From positions 33,407,967 to 33,471,966 of the forward strand of contig CM055898.1 in NCBI GenBank assembly GCA_029582155.1: DNA of 64,000 nt. Reading direction: 5' to 3'. Source of the DNA: Panopea generosa. Taxonomy: Eukaryota > Mollusca > Bivalvia > Adapedonta > Hiatellidae. The notes beneath the pieces are model-generated. The model was given only the letters and a program-made list of their open reading frames with translations, had not been told where the DNA came from and made no database searches. Positions 34,020-47,488 of the stretch are shown here, one piece after another (positions within the stretch are counted from its first letter, which is position 1; each line of letters starts with the position of its first letter). The position numbers and the translations under genes are program-made.

Positions 34020-36180
34020 TTATCATTAAAACTCTTTCTTTCTTAAAACAATTAGGAAATTCACTTCTCATGTTAGTACCGGTGTAACATTAAATTTTGA
34101 TTTTGGAAACTGACCGAATAGTTGGCCGGACCACATTTCAACATTGAAAACTGCTGTTATAAATTTCGATGTTCTTGTGGATTTAAAGTGTGAATTATAA
34201 CCATAAAATGTTGGTATACGATATATATATAATAAAATTTCCTTTAAAAGGAACGGCTTGCTTTTTTGAGTAACTTAGCGTGATTATAAGTATTTTGTGA
34301 GTAAACGATGCTTTAATGAACTTATGAATAAAATATGTTTAAACCAATTATTGGGGAGTGGCAACCTTGGGGTAGTGTGTAGAAAGGGTTTTCCTCTCCC
34401 GCTGATGGCGGTAATTCTACTTTACTCCCGCTATTGGGATACGGGGAACCGCTTCGAAAAATGTTTGATATATATTTATCAAATCCAGTACACTGCGAGT
34501 CAAGACGTAAGGGATCAAAGCATACATTCTAGGAAGTTTTACGTGGGAGGGAGGTAGTTGTGGTTATTATTTACTCCAATATTTTTATTTTACTTTAAAA
34601 CGCCTTTATTAAAGAAACACAAACACACACTATACTTAAGACTAAACCATAAGATGTATTAAAAGGTGAACCTCAATCGAGTTTTATTCCCAGTTTAACG
34701 AGCCAAGACGTAATTGAGAGTATCCCCCACCCCTCAGGTGAAGAGTGTATGACAGGGACTTAGCTTGGTCTAAGTAAACCTGCAGGCTTAGGATATTTTT
34801 TTTGAGCCACCGCAAGGTTGCCCGCTTATTAACCCGTAATGGGTCTGCAGGAGTCGGGGACATCCCGCTGCAAACCGCACAATAAGTGCATGTATAAAAT
34901 TTTAGCAACAGTTTGCAGAACATATATTGTCATGTAATATTGAAATCACTATATCATTTATTTGTTGTTCGTTCTGACTTGCATAAATGCAAAAAGAATA
35001 AACATACTTAGCTGTGAGAAAGTCATATCTCACACACAGAATAGTAATGTATACGTTAAAATTCGTTATATATACTTGAAAATCGAAAGAGATTTTTATG
35101 GGGGCTTTGAGGTACTCCACTCTATATTTGTTTTAAAATGTAAATGACCAATGGTGTATTATCAGGGGTTGATGTGTAATTTTTCTATGTAAACATATAT
35201 CAATTACTTAATGACTTTTATTTTTCTGGGAACAGTGTCGACCTTGGCCTACAGTGGCAACGTGTAGCTACACCGGTGTGTGTAGGTGGGGACATGTAAT
35301 GTTTGTCATGTACAGTGTTTTATGTATCTTGCAGCTACACTGTGAAGTTATTAATCAAAATACATGTTGAGACAACGCATATGCTGGCTCCGCAAACCTT
35401 ACTCAACCTAATCATTATGGTAGAACCAGAAATATGAAATTATAATTCAAGACCAACGAATCCGTTACTTAGTATATAAAATTGGGGTAACAGTTTCTAA
35501 CGTATATAAAAATGGACTCACCTTTCATTAAAATTTATAAGATAATTTAGCAGTTTAGCTGGGGGAAAACAAGACTAGTCTATAAAGAAAGGGGATTGAT
35601 TTGCATCAGTCATGTGTATTTAAAATTGTAATAAAATTGAACAAAAATCAACAGAAGTATCGTCGGCACCTGCTAATAAAAACAGGTCAAAACAAGTTTG
35701 CCTATATCTATTTACATAGAAGATGTTTTCATTCGCTGAACGATGATAACCTGTGTATTAAAATAGACTCGTCCGCATAGATTTCGTAGTCTTGATCATC
35801 ACCGACACTTGCTTTTCTATAAGATAAATGTCCTCTTACCACCGCTCAAAAGCGCCAACTGATATCACTGTTATGTTTAGGGACAGTATGATGACCTATT
35901 TATATTAACAAGTTAAATGATTTGATAAACTGAGATAAACAGACTTTAAAGAAAAAAATCGTATAAGATGACCAAGACTATACCGTGCTGTAAAATAAAG
36001 CATAGAATGCAGAATGCTTTAGATACATTGTTTCATTGAGGTTAACACGTGTGGTATCGGAATGGTATTTGTTGGAATTGCTTTTCGTTAGTGTGGTTGT
36101 TGTTTCACAAGTTAAGAATGCGACGAAGTATTCTTACAGCAGCTCTCTATCTCCTCGTTGGAAATTCGTTTTTAAATACA
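34020..36180. other. Gene-poor stretch
   Basis: AT-rich sequence with short random frames; nothing recognised. Confidence 0.3.
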
Positions 36181-36200
36181 CCTAAGCGCGTGTGTGTGTG

Positions 36201-36460
36201 CGTATGTATTTGGTGTCAATCGGGGACATCCATATGAATACACACCTTCCAATCGGGGACACCCATCAACCGGGGACGTCCCCGTTTGTAAAATCATGTT
36301 TTTTTAGAAGTAAGGAGTAAATGTGAACATCTTATGAACTAATATCATTAAAATATCAATATTCGACTTGTGTCCCCGATTGACTATCAATATACGGGGA
36401 ACGATGTACACACGCTATTGACAGAGTAGATTTCATTGATACACACTTGTCCCCGTTTAT
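36201..36460. repeat. Left arm of an 11.2-kb inverted-end block, with TGTCCCCG motifs
   Basis: 36212-36230 is the reverse complement of 47412-47430 with one mismatch in 19. The motif CGGGGAC or GTCCCCG occurs at 36221, 36254, 36271 (palindrome CGGGGACGTCCCCG), 36371 and 36448. A GT-rich run lies outside, as at the right end. Confidence 0.6.
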
Positions 36461-37199
36461 GCAATATTTTTAAATAAAATTTTACACACCACTGTCTTGT
36501 TATTGTTGCATTTGTTATTCGTTGATTTGTATCATTTGGTAATTGAATTTGAGTACATATTGAATTATAACAACTTTTTTTTCCATCGGTACACTAAGGT
36601 AAAATATTAAAACTACCGAAAGCAACATTTTCGTTTCCAATGCGGTATCGTGCAGTCAATCCTCCATTAGTTGTATGGAAAACCGCAAAAAATGAAGTAA
36701 TTTTTCTAACATTATAATTGGACCTCCTATCCTTATTGAACAAATTATTATTTTATCAGCATACTTTAATAGTAATTCAATAATAATTTTGAATACTTTA
36801 TATATGACAATTATGAAGAAATTTGATGTCGCAACTGCCTCACATACTCAAATTCCTTTTTTGCACAGGTGAATTAATGTCTTTCATAAAAGCTATATTT
36901 TATAGCCATTTTTAAAATAAATATGTTTGTTTAACAAGCGATATCAGTTTCACCATTTATACATGTATATTTATTTCACTGTAATCTAGGAGGAAAATTC
37001 TGGCCACAAAAACTGACAAGTCATGGGGAAATATGTTTCAGCTTGTGGTCAGCAATACAGCAATTAATCAGGTGTCAGATCTCTAGAGTTGAGCGCAGCA
37101 TGTTATCTCATTTACAGCTAGAGCACTTATGGCCGGAGCTGATAAGCCTGATTCAATCTGATTCAGTTCTTTGGCTTGGTTGTAGGACTGTTTAAATGC

Positions 37200-38450
37200 A
37201 TTAACCTTTTCCCACATATTTATCCCTTTTAAGCCTTCGCAAACAGAGTAGAACCTGACCAGGCAACCTATTTAGGAACTCGCCTGATATTGTAGAATTG
37301 GTATGAGAAAAACAGGGATATAGATTATGACATCATATTTTAGGCATTTGGCACCAATATTTTAATTACTCATTATTCAAGTAGGGCCAAACTGTCTACA
37401 ACAACAGAACAACTATCCGGTGATAAGTGATTAACTTTTTTTTTAAAAAAACAACACGCGAATCTACTGGCAACCCTTCAAATCGCCATTTTAGCCAGAA
37501 TAAATGTAATTATTGAACTTATTTATCATCCTTATTAACTTATCTTGTAATTAATGGGTTGCACATCTCTAAAGTACATATTTAATCCGATTCTGGTGAT
37601 TTTACTCTGTGCGTGCGACTGTACGATACGTTTATTCTCGCGTACACCTAACGCGTCTATACAAATTGGTTCAATTTAGAGCACAGGCCTACATGTAAAC
37701 GGTCATAGCTTCACTACTACTTAACAAATACAGTTCATTTTTACCATGAGTGTAGGCAGATAAGTATATAAAGAGATCCATAACAAAAAATGAGTTTGAG
37801 AACAGTTTCGACCAAGATCACGCCCCGAACCCATGCTATTAAAGCTATTTTAAAGGCTCAAATCGCCATTTTTAGCCAGAATAAATGTAATTATTAAACT
37901 TATATATCATCCTAACAAACTTATTTTCTTAATTAATGGGTTGGCACAACTTTAAAGTACATAATTCATCCGACTGTGGTGATTTGTCTCTGTGCGTGCG
38001 ACTGTACGGAACGTTTGTGCTCGCGTACACCTAACGGGCCTATATAAATTGGTGGAATTTAGAGGACAGGCCTATATGTAAAGGTCATAGCTTCGTTATT
38101 ACTTCACAGAAAGAGTTGATTTTTACCTTGAATGTAGGTAGATATGTATATAAAGAGATCATTATTGAGAAATGAGTTTTGGAACAGTTTGGACAAAGAT
38201 CACGCCCCGAACCCAGGCTCTTAAGGCTAATTTAAAGGCTCAAATCGCCATTTTAGCCAGAATAACTGTAATTATATGACCTTATTTATCATCCAAACGA
38301 ACTTATATTCTTATAAAAGGGTTGGCACAACTATATAGTACATATTTAATCCCATTGTGTTGATTATTTTTCTCTGTGCGTGCGACTGTACGAAACTTTG
38401 TGTTCGCTTACACCTAACGGGCCTATATAAATTGGTAGAACTTAGAGGGC
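37200..38450 (+). repeat. 380-bp satellite, units before the Harbinger-like insertion
   Basis: 'AATCGCCATTTT(T)AGCCAGAATAA' recurs at 37,481, 37,861 and 38,243, and 'CTCTGTGCGTGCGACTGTAC' at 37,608, 37,987 and 38,371. The array resumes after the insertion at 40,677 and again at 42,930. Confidence 0.8.
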
Positions 38451-38889
38451 TGGGGCCGTATTCAAGTAGCTTCTTAAATGGTTAAAGATTTTCTTAAATC
38501 TGAGTTTTTTCATAAATCGAACAAATATTTCCTTAATTAAAAGAAATTTCTTAAGTTGTATTCCAGAAACATCTTATTTTAAGAAAATGTGAAATATTTT
38601 CTTAAATATAAGGAAACGCTACACCTTCCTTAAATCATTTAAGAAAATGTCCTTATCAATATTTACTCGGACTTTTCGATATTTTACACAGCTTTTTCGA
38701 AATAAAACAGACAGTTTTACTTTGCGTCTACGGCTTAGCAAAATGCAACAGATTCTAGTTGTGTGAAGATAACAGTTGTATAGTTATTGGTAGTTGGGTA
38801 TTTAATATACTGACATTGGACGAATAAACAGCAAGCTAGTAGTTGGGTGTCCGCCATATGATCGAATCTAATGCTATATGTAAATACAC

Positions 38890-39130
38890 AGCCAGCTATC
38901 AATTAGCTAGCAGTAGATTAACGTTTTGACTCTTTGTCAATTAAACAATTGTTAGCTGCGTGGTTATTCGCATAAAGCAGTTGATTCGCGCTTTGACTCT
39001 TTTTTGAATAACCAATTGCTAGCTGTGTGGGTATTCGCATATAGCAGTAGATTCAAGCTTTGTCCGATGGTTGTATACTCAATTGATAGCTGGTTTGGTA
39101 TTCGCCCATGTTTGTAGATTGGAAGATATG
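38890..39130 (+). repeat. Degenerate 75-bp tandem repeat inside the Harbinger-like element
   Basis: 'CAATTG.TAGCTG.GTGG..ATTCGCAT..AGCAGTNGATTC' recurs from about 38,945, 39,010 and 39,078. Confidence 0.55.
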
Positions 39131-39454
39131 TTGGACACCCAACATGTAGCTGGCAGCAGATTGAATAGCACGTGCTCTCCTCAACGACTTAGCACCGTAT
39201 AGTACGCTTCTTACTATGGAATGTGTCTCATTGAAAAGTATGAGTATTTGAGTGTTTGTGTATCGACACTCAAGCGTACAACGCACAACGCACAACGCAA
39301 TGAACTGGACATTTGAATATTTTAAAAATGATTTCAAGTTTTAAATGAAGCTGTTAAAAAAATGATTTAAACATAAACTATAACATTACACCTGAGGCAT
39401 TTTTAAGCATGTTAACTGTATGTATAACCCCATATTGTATATTGTATACTTGGG

Positions 39455-39487
39455 TGTAATAAAGATTATGTTCTGTTCTGTTCTGAA
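39455..39487 (+). mobile_element. LINE 3' tail with TTCTG repeats
   Basis: 'AATAAAGATTATGTTCTGTT' then 'CTGTTCTGAA', as at 33,990 and 54,027. Lies inside the Harbinger-like element, so it inserted there or was carried with it. Confidence 0.5.
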
Positions 39488-39944
39488 TAACAAACTACCA
39501 GTAACCATATAACTGCTCACTTTACACTTACAAATTCATCTGCATAACGGCTATGACGATAATGATGATGGTGGTCAACCAGCCAAAACCTGTCACAGTG
39601 AAGCTGCTCCTGCTAATGTAGAACTGCGATGCAGAGACTTACCTGCACGTTATGTTGTGCACGAATTGTTGACAGTATAAAATGTCATATATGTTTTGAC
39701 CTTTAAGATTTATGAGTTTTGTGATAAATATGTTATAATAGTATTAATTTCGGCAGCAAATGGCAAATACAATCCTAAAGACCATAAATAAACCTTTGTT
39801 TACCTTTTTTTGGATACAATCAAACCAACAAAAAAATGTCTCACACAGATTGAATAAAACTTGTCCACATTGGCCACTAAAGAAACACAACAAGGAATTG
39901 TTTAAATTGAGCAATTTCATATTTCATTTATCCATAATGAAATA

Positions 39945-40310
39945 GATAGAGAGAAATATGAAGAAAAGATAGAGAGAGGGGGGGAGAGAGAGAGAGAGGG
40001 GGGGAGAGAGGTAGAGAGGGAGAGGAGAGAGAGAGAGAGAGAGAGGGAGAAAGGAGAGAGAGAGCGAGTAAGAGAAAGGGGTAGAAAGAGAAAGATAGGG
40101 ATAGAGAGAGAGAAAGAGGATGAAAACGATAGAGAGAGAGGAATAGAGAGAGAGATAGGAAAAAGAAAGAGAGGGATAGAGAGAGAGAAAAAAAAGAAGA
40201 GGAAGAAAGTGGTAGAAAGAGAGAGGGATAGAGAGAGAGAAAGAGGGAGTTAGGAAGAAAGAGAGACAGGGGTTTATATATATAGAGAGAGAGAGGGATA
40301 AAGAGCGAGC

Positions 40311-40380
<70 letters not shown>

Positions 40381-40385
40381 TAATC
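39945..40385 (+). repeat. 440-bp GA-rich microsatellite
   Basis: Impure (GA)n and (GGGA)n, ending in a pure (GA) run of about 45 bp. The 168-codon Ser/Leu/Phe frame on the - strand is a by-product of it. Confidence 0.95.
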
Positions 40386-40679
40386 TACATGTACTTACTG
40401 CTTTTAAACTTGTGCTTTTAAAGCACGCATGCATGTATCTTTAGATTTATGTTACTATTTTGAGCGAAGGAAAAACCGATAATTACGACAACCAAAAATG
40501 GAAAGTTACTTAAGATTATTTCTTAAAATTAAAAATTTCTTACGTTAGAAAATTTTAAGATGCTTTTGGAATACGGTGTAAGTTTATGAAATTTTTTTTT
40601 TTTTAGTTAAGGAAATAAAAACAAGATTTTTTTTTAAATTTAAGGAAAAACTTAGGAACCTACTGGAATACGGCCCCTG

Positions 40680-40758
40680 GCCTACATGTAAAGGTCATAG
40701 CTTCACTATTACTTAACAGATAGAGTTGACTTTTACCATAAGTGTAGGTAGATATATG

Positions 40759-40789
<31 letters not shown>

Positions 40790-41040
40790 AGCTTATATCT
40801 TTAAAAGGGTTGGCACAACTATATAGTACATATTTAATCCCATTGTGTTGATTATTTTTCTCTGTGCGTTCAACCGTAAGAAACGTTATTTTAGGTCTAC
40901 ACAGTAATAGACCTATATAAATTGGTTGAATTTAACACATAGTGTCCTTCTTACGGTCATATATTCATTAATACTCAACAGAACGGGTTAATAATTACCA
41001 TGAACATAGCTATATATGTATGATAAGTGATCCATAACAG
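40680..41040 (+). repeat. 380-bp satellite, continuation after the insertion
   Basis: 'CCTACATGTAAAGGTCATAG' resumes the interrupted unit; 'GGGTTGGCACAACTATATAG' starts the next partial unit at 40,808. Confidence 0.75.
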
Positions 41041-42930
41041 GATTGGATATCCTGATCGTCCGTGTGTACGGGGAGACCCTAACCCTAATTATTGTTCTGA
41101 GGGACTTTATGTCCCTGACTTTGCTTTCGATGCCCTTGACCTCGGACGGGTAATGGGATTGACCTTAAACTTGCCAAACATGTATATCTAGATGAGTTTA
41201 GGCATCGCACCCCTGTTTTGCCAGCTAAAAGCAGACGTTTTTTGTCATGTTCAACTCAACTTTGAGTGACATAAATGCCGTAGAAAATCATCCCGGGATA
41301 ACGTAACACCAATCGAGACCTTTCAAGGTCAATATGTGATGACCTTGACATAACGCTCTTACCAACTGAACTAAAAAAGTTCCTCCTCGATTGTTGGAGT
41401 TGTCGAATTTGGATGCCTATGGAGTGCATGTTTGGAACCCCACTTGATTAACCTAAGTTGGTGTATTACCTCGATGGCATTTCTAAAAAATAGTTTGTTT
41501 ATGGCAATATTGGTATCAAAATATTGGGCAATACGAGATCTATCTATTCATGAAGTTTGGTGCCGAAATACTTCCATATAAGGAATTTACGTCATTTTTC
41601 TAGGCTAAATTTTGATAAGGTTAGATGGCCTTTGTGTCCTTAAGCTTTATTTGGTCATACAACAGTTATCCCCCAACCGAATTTCTTCAAATAACTGGTA
41701 TCGTGTTTAAACCACAAAAAGACATATAGTTTATTAAAATCCAACGAGGGGTTGCTAAGGAATATTAAAATTACACAGGAAAAACAGGTCACCTAAACAA
41801 AAAATGAAGTAACATGCGACACTTATTTCTTCAAAAGTAATGTTTTTTTTAAATTGTTTTTAGATGATCCTATAGATTTATTCAATTTCTAACTAGTTCG
41901 TGCGTATCAGGGGTTAGTTTAGAGATGTTATAGGGTAACGGGTTCGAGCGCAGAGGGGACCCTTGGAGGTAGTTTGAGCCTAAATGTACAAGTTCATTTA
42001 CATATTTCTCAGTTATTTTTCAATATTTATAAATAAATATTGGCGATTTTGTAGCTGAACATAACCGTTTCAAAACGGCACCAAGTAATTGGGTGTGCTC
42101 TTGTGCGTTCGTCCGTCCGAGCTCAAAAACGCTTTTGGCGGGAGAATTTGGCGCCAATTTTCTTTGTTGTAAACAACTTTATGCCCATTTTGGGACTCTT
42201 GTAGAGCCGTTAATCTTTACGCTACAGATAATATCTATATATCATATTAAAGTTCAAACCTTTGCCAACATTTATGACTACATACTTTGGTCCGTACGTG
42301 CGTTCGTTTGTCTGTGCGTCTGTTCAAAGAAGGCACTATTTCGCAAAAGATTTTTGTTTTGCTTTTTTTTCTTACTTTGAAGGCTGATTTCTTCCCGTAA
42401 TCGGGCATTTCTGATAATATTTTTAAATTGCCCACCTAAATCTATTCCAGCACTTTCCTGTGGCAATAAGTGTTAGCTTAAACTCAGTTAATAAATAGGG
42501 TTTTTGGTTCGAGTCTGCACACCACCCCTGAGGTCTGATTTTAGCCATTATATTTGTTTCTGCTTGATCCTTAAGACTCATTTCGCAATATAATCTAACA
42601 GAAATTGTGTAGTCACTCGCATTAGTACAATATATAAACACTAATAACGATTTATAGCCCGTACGTTCGTCCATCCGTGTGTTAGAGTCAAAACATGCGA
42701 CCGATGTCCCCTAAATTAACAAAACATCGTCATTTTCTCTCAGTTATACATGTTTTTCTCCCTTATATGCATTGATAAACTGAAACAAATAACATCTCAC
42801 TGTGAAAGTATTTTTAATACCTTAAATATGATAACAAATTCAGGAACATTTAGGTGTCTGTGCATTTGTACGGACGCGTAAACATACAAAGACTATAGAT
42901 TTCGGGTCGAAATTAGAACCCCTGTCTATT
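41041..42930. other. Non-coding interior of the 36-47 kb block
   Basis: Degenerate recurrence of 'GTNCGT.CGT.CGTCTGT'-like text at 42,100, 42,290, 42,665 and 42,865 suggests an old tandem repeat of about 200 bp. No protein recognised. Confidence 0.35.
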
Positions 42931-43200
42931 TTAAACAGTAATATACTCATTGTCACTTAACATATAGAGTTAATTTTTAGCATGAGTGTAGGTAGATATG
43001 TATATAAAGAGTTCCATAACAAAAAATGAGTCAGATTACGGCCCTAACCCAGGCTCTTAAGACTATTTAAAAGGCTCAGATCGCCATTTTAGCCAGAATC
43101 TTGAAATGTAATTATTGAACTCATTTATCATCCCAACTAACATATTTTGTAATAAATGGGTTGGCACAACTCTATAGTACATATTTAATCCGGCTAAGGG
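42930..43200 (+). repeat. 380-bp satellite, last unit
   Basis: 'GAGTGTAGGTAGATATGTAT', 'TCGCCATTTTAGCCAGAATC' and 'GGGTTGGCACAACTCTATAG' in the usual order. Confidence 0.7.
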
Positions 43201-44389
43201 TTAAAAGACAATTTGAATTTCAACTGTCATATTTTCCACAAATTCAGTTAGTGTAAAGTGACGAACCTGTCTGATATAAACAATGTACAAACATATTTGT
43301 TCGGAGGTTAACACATTGCAAATCTGATAGACTGTCTCGTCAAAATTCATTGGAAGGTCACTTAAGAAAGTCTTGACTGTATGTATAAATTCATGGATAT
43401 CAGAGAACAGATTTGGCATCTTCCTCGACGTTTTGTATATAAATTGTCAGCTCTGAAAGGTTGTCGTATCTGAGAAGTGGCCAAATTTTTCCCAGGTTAC
43501 CTATACTATATACATATGTCAAGGATGACAATATATATTTATAGATGGAAATAATGCAGCCAAATTTGTTCCAAGATAACCAGGATAATATATGACATCC
43601 TTTCAGAGCTGAAATTTTAATATATTTTAATGACTATATAGAAAACTTTGAAAATCTTCTCTGAAACCACAGGCAAATTTGAATAACATTTGTGATAAAT
43701 AGTGTGTATATGACGTTCTACCAAAGTTGTTCAAATTATGGAGATTTCTGGAGAAAAATCCCCACACAAAAAGCAAAAAAACATGGCTGCCAGGGGCTGG
43801 ATTAGTTTTCCTTATATCTTTATTAAGAAAACTTTAAAAAGCCTATTCTCTGAAACCATTGGCTAACTTTGAATAACAGCTGTTATGGTGATAAGATGAC
43901 ACTCTACCAATTTTTTTAAAATATCAATGATATCTCCGAAAAAATGGCTACCATTGGGGCTGGCAGCTTAAAAGGTCAATGAAATTAGGGTTTAAAGGTT
44001 TCCAGCGATGCAGGGTCATCATGACCCTCTTGTCTTCTGGAAATTGTAGGTTATTGCTGTGTAATTCAGTTGATTTAGGATAAACAAACAAATTACTTCT
44101 TCAGTCAAAATAAACCTTCTGTTACTTTTAGCGTACATGGTGGGCCCTGATCAGCCTGCACGATTGCGCAGACTGATCTTGGCCTATACTGGTCGCAAAG
44201 AGCAGAATAATTCCAAATACACATTTTCTTGCTCTGAGAGCAAATTTGGCCACTTTCTTGTTGTTTTTGTATATGAACTGTCATCTGTAATAGGTTGTCA
44301 TGCATTTAGTTCACTCTGTAAAGTTTGAACGTCCTTGGTGAAGAATTTTGGATTCGAATAATTGGGAGTTACAGAAGTCCAGAGCTAAA

Positions 44390-44985
44390 AGGTTTGATAA
44401 AGTTACAAATCACCAACCATTTACATTTTTTCAAATGCAAACAGTGCAGACCCTGATCAGGGACTTCGACTAGAGCCATATGATCCGAGTATACACAGTT
44501 TACATAATACTGGTAGATCTGGATCCTAGAAGCTAAACAGAAAACAGAACCGTTATTCAATTAGATACATGGGGACTTATATACTGGAGTACCAAAAATC
44601 AGAGTTGATAAGAATACAGATCACCAGCCATGTATTCAATTTTCTACTGTAAACATTATAGACCCTGATCGGGGCTTCCGACCAAACCCCTATGATCTGG
44701 GTATATACAGTTTGCAGAATACTGATAGATCTGAATCCTAATAACTTAAAAGAAAATAGAGAAGTCATTTATTTAGGTATATGGGGACTTATACAATGGA
44801 ATACCAAAGAAACAGAGGTAATAACGTTCCAAACACCGAATATATATACAATTTTTTCAACTGAAAACGACGCAGACCCTGGTCAGGAGCTCCGACCAGA
44901 GCCCTATGACCCGGATATACACAGTTTACATAATACTGGAATCCCCAAAGTGATGGGTTTACAAGTACATTAGCGCAGGGAACCA
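44390..44985 (+). repeat. 215-bp tandem repeat, about three units
   Basis: 'AGACCCTGATC.GG.' recurs at 44,448, 44,660 and 44,875. Each is followed by 'GAGC/CCCTATGATC..G.TATA' and 'CACAGTTTACATAATACTG'-like text. The block 44,135-44,210 has related 'CCCTGATCAGCCTGC' text with an inverted 'GCAGACTGATC'. Confidence 0.65.
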
Positions 44986-46154
44986 TCCTTTTAAGTGAGT
45001 TACCCAGTGGTATTGAATTTTTTAATATGAATTACTACCAGTCATATGTTCATGGCCTGAGTTTGGACAATGAATTACGGAATTATTTAGGTGCCATTGC
45101 CTCAGCGCGTTAGCGCCCCATACAGCGGGCGGAAAAAATGTTGTGCAAGTTTTATAATTCAAATGCAATCGCCTCAGAAAAATGTTGCACTGTTTAATTG
45201 AGACTTGCATTGGGCTTAAGCCTTACACCTATTGGGTCAGGACAAACATCCGAGTTATTCGTCGCCTGCTTAGGATCCAGGCTGTTTTGAAGTTGAGATA
45301 TGTTATAAATTAGAGGGCTAAGCTGAAACACATACCTACAGGTTAATTGTCTGACCTTCAACTTTTTGCATTAGATACAATAGATGAAACATAATAGCAT
45401 ACATAGATCCAAACATTTTTCAGTTAAAGCCAATGCCTGTGTACAGTGTGCTATATTTTTAACTGAATGTATGTCGCTATATAGTATGAAAGTTTATCAG
45501 TCATACCACATACGTTGATATGGCAAACAAGACAAATGATATACAAGACATCAAACTGTTCAACAACATTTTCATTCTCCGTTCTTTTATACTATACCAA
45601 TCATTATAGAAAGAAGTCATACTATTTTTAGAACCTTTTAAAACATAAATGTCGACCGTCTTGCGAATTGGTCTTAATCCGTTGCCTGCTAAGCACAGAA
45701 AATAGTGTCATATACAAATAGGTACGTTCCGGATGAGACACCGAGTAAATCGTCGTCAAATCTGGATCGAATGCGCATGACAGGGAAAGGGTTAATGCAT
45801 CTTTAAAGAGTGGTCCCGAATCAGCCTGTGTAGTTCAATTCCCGTGTCTATAGTATTTTCTGTTTCAATAAAACCGGATTATTGCACGATTATGTGTTGT
45901 ATTTACACATTTTGTCCTACAACGGTGGTCGCTTTACGGAACACTCATTAATCTTAATTCCTACTTCAAGAGAACGATAATTTTTAACTGACAAGAATGC
46001 CGCTAGGGCTATTAAAAGGTGCTACTCGTTTTGACATGGTAATTTAACTGCTGGACGCAGGATGGCAAGCAGAATTTGACACATCTAACGGTCAAGTAAT
46101 ATTCTCAAACACATGTTAAACCAATATTTTCAAACATCTCAGATCCATCAGAGA

Positions 46155-47290
46155 TTGTTAACATTAAATTCAGCGAAATTGAATGACATGCAATGGAAGG
46201 ATTTGAAATGTCACATTTACCATGAAGTTGATTTTCTTTTCTCTCAAAAGATAAAACAACAAATGTCTTTGATTGTGTGGCAATAATCTACGTATCGTGT
46301 GTATGTCCCCAAATGTTCTGTAGAAATTAATGTTGTGTGTGTGTCCCCGATTCTGTTCTAAAAGTTGAGTTCTGTGTGTGTCTGCGAATGTATTGTAAAC
46401 ATTCTATGTCCTTGTTATGAAGATTAGAAGCACATTGATTGTTTAATGAAAGTATTACTCCCTTTGCTACTTAATCATTCTGTGACCGGGCAGCATAATT
46501 GCGATCATACATTGTCACGGACAAACGTTTTTGCCTTTTTTAATTTTATTTTCCTTTTGTTAACATGCCCATTTATTGTTTACATTAACTTCCGGGAAAT
46601 TGAATGACATACTGAAATTCGGTAAAGCAATGGAAGGATTTGAAATGTTACATTTACCATGAAGTTGATTTTCTTTTCTTTCAAAAGATAAAACAACAAA
46701 TGTCCTCGATTGTGTGGCAATAATCTACGTATTGTGTGTATGTCCCCAAATGTTCTGTAGAAATTAATGTTGTGTGTGTGTCCCCGATTCTGTTCTAAAA
46801 GTTGAGTTCTGTGTGTGTCCCCGAATGTATTGTAAACATTCTAAGTCCTTGTTATGAAGTTTAGAAGCACATTGATGGTTTAATGAAAGTATTACTCCCT
46901 TTGCTACTTAATCATTCTGTGACCGGGCAGCATAATTGCAGTCATACATTGTCACGGACAAACGTTTTTGCCTTTTTTAATTTTATTTTCCTTTTGTTAA
47001 CATGCCCATTTATTGTTTACATTAAATCTGCGAAATTGAATGACATACTGCAATTCGGTAAAGCAATGGAAGGATTTGAAATGTTACATTTACCTTGAGG
47101 TTGATTTTCTTTTCTTTCAAAAGATAAAACAACAAATGTCCTCTATTGTGTGGCAATAATCTACGTATCGTGTGTATGTCCCCAAATGTTCTGTAGAAAT
47201 TAATGTTGTGTGTGTGTCCCCGATTCTGTTCTGAAAGTTGAGTTATGTGTGTGTCCCCGAATGTATTGTAAAAATTCTAAGTCATTGTTT
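46155..47290 (+). repeat. 437-bp satellite, about 2.6 units
   Basis: 'GTATGTCCCCAAATGTTCTG' recurs at 46,301, 46,738 and 47,175 (spacing 437 and 437). Each unit also holds TGTCCCCGATT and usually TGTCCCCGAAT. Confidence 0.85.
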
Positions 47291-47386
47291 TAAGTTTTTG
47301 GATAGCACCACTCTTTGTAAAAAAGTTGGGAAGCATCCCTTGCACAAAATTATGCTTTACAAAGTAAAATGTACGAAAATAAAGAA

Positions 47387-47437
47387 GTCCCCATTTATAG
47401 TGGATACAACAGATGTCCCCGTTTGACACCGTTTACA

Positions 47438-47443
<6 letters not shown>
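47387..47443. repeat. Right arm of the 11.2-kb inverted-end block
   Basis: 47412-47430 pairs with 36212-36230 (18 of 19). The wider arms CCCCG.TTGACACC...TACAT agree in 18 of 22. Confidence 0.6.

Positions 47444-47485
<42 letters not shown>
47441..47485 (+). repeat. (GT)n microsatellite
   Basis: Pure GT run of about 45 bp just outside the right arm. Confidence 0.95.

Positions 47486-47488
<3 letters not shown>

Larger units (their letters stand above)
38453..40676. mobile_element. PIF/Harbinger-like non-autonomous element with CTG target duplication
   Basis: GGGCCGTATTC at 38453 is inverted exactly at the right end (GAATACGGCCC, to 40676). CTG flanks it at 38450-38452 and 40677-40679. Removing it rejoins the satellite unit ('AGAGGGCTGGCCTACATG' against 'AGAGGACAGGCCTATATG' in the unit before), which proves the insertion. 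Long AT-rich imperfect arms (TTTCTTAAAT...TTAAGAAA) extend inward. A 3-bp CWG target and GGGCC ends are typical of Harbinger. No transposase frame is visible in its 2.2 kb. Confidence 0.88.

Noticed and set aside
39928..40434. 168-codon Ser/Leu-rich frame on the - strand
   Set aside because: It is the translation of a GA microsatellite; every frame of such a tract stays open.
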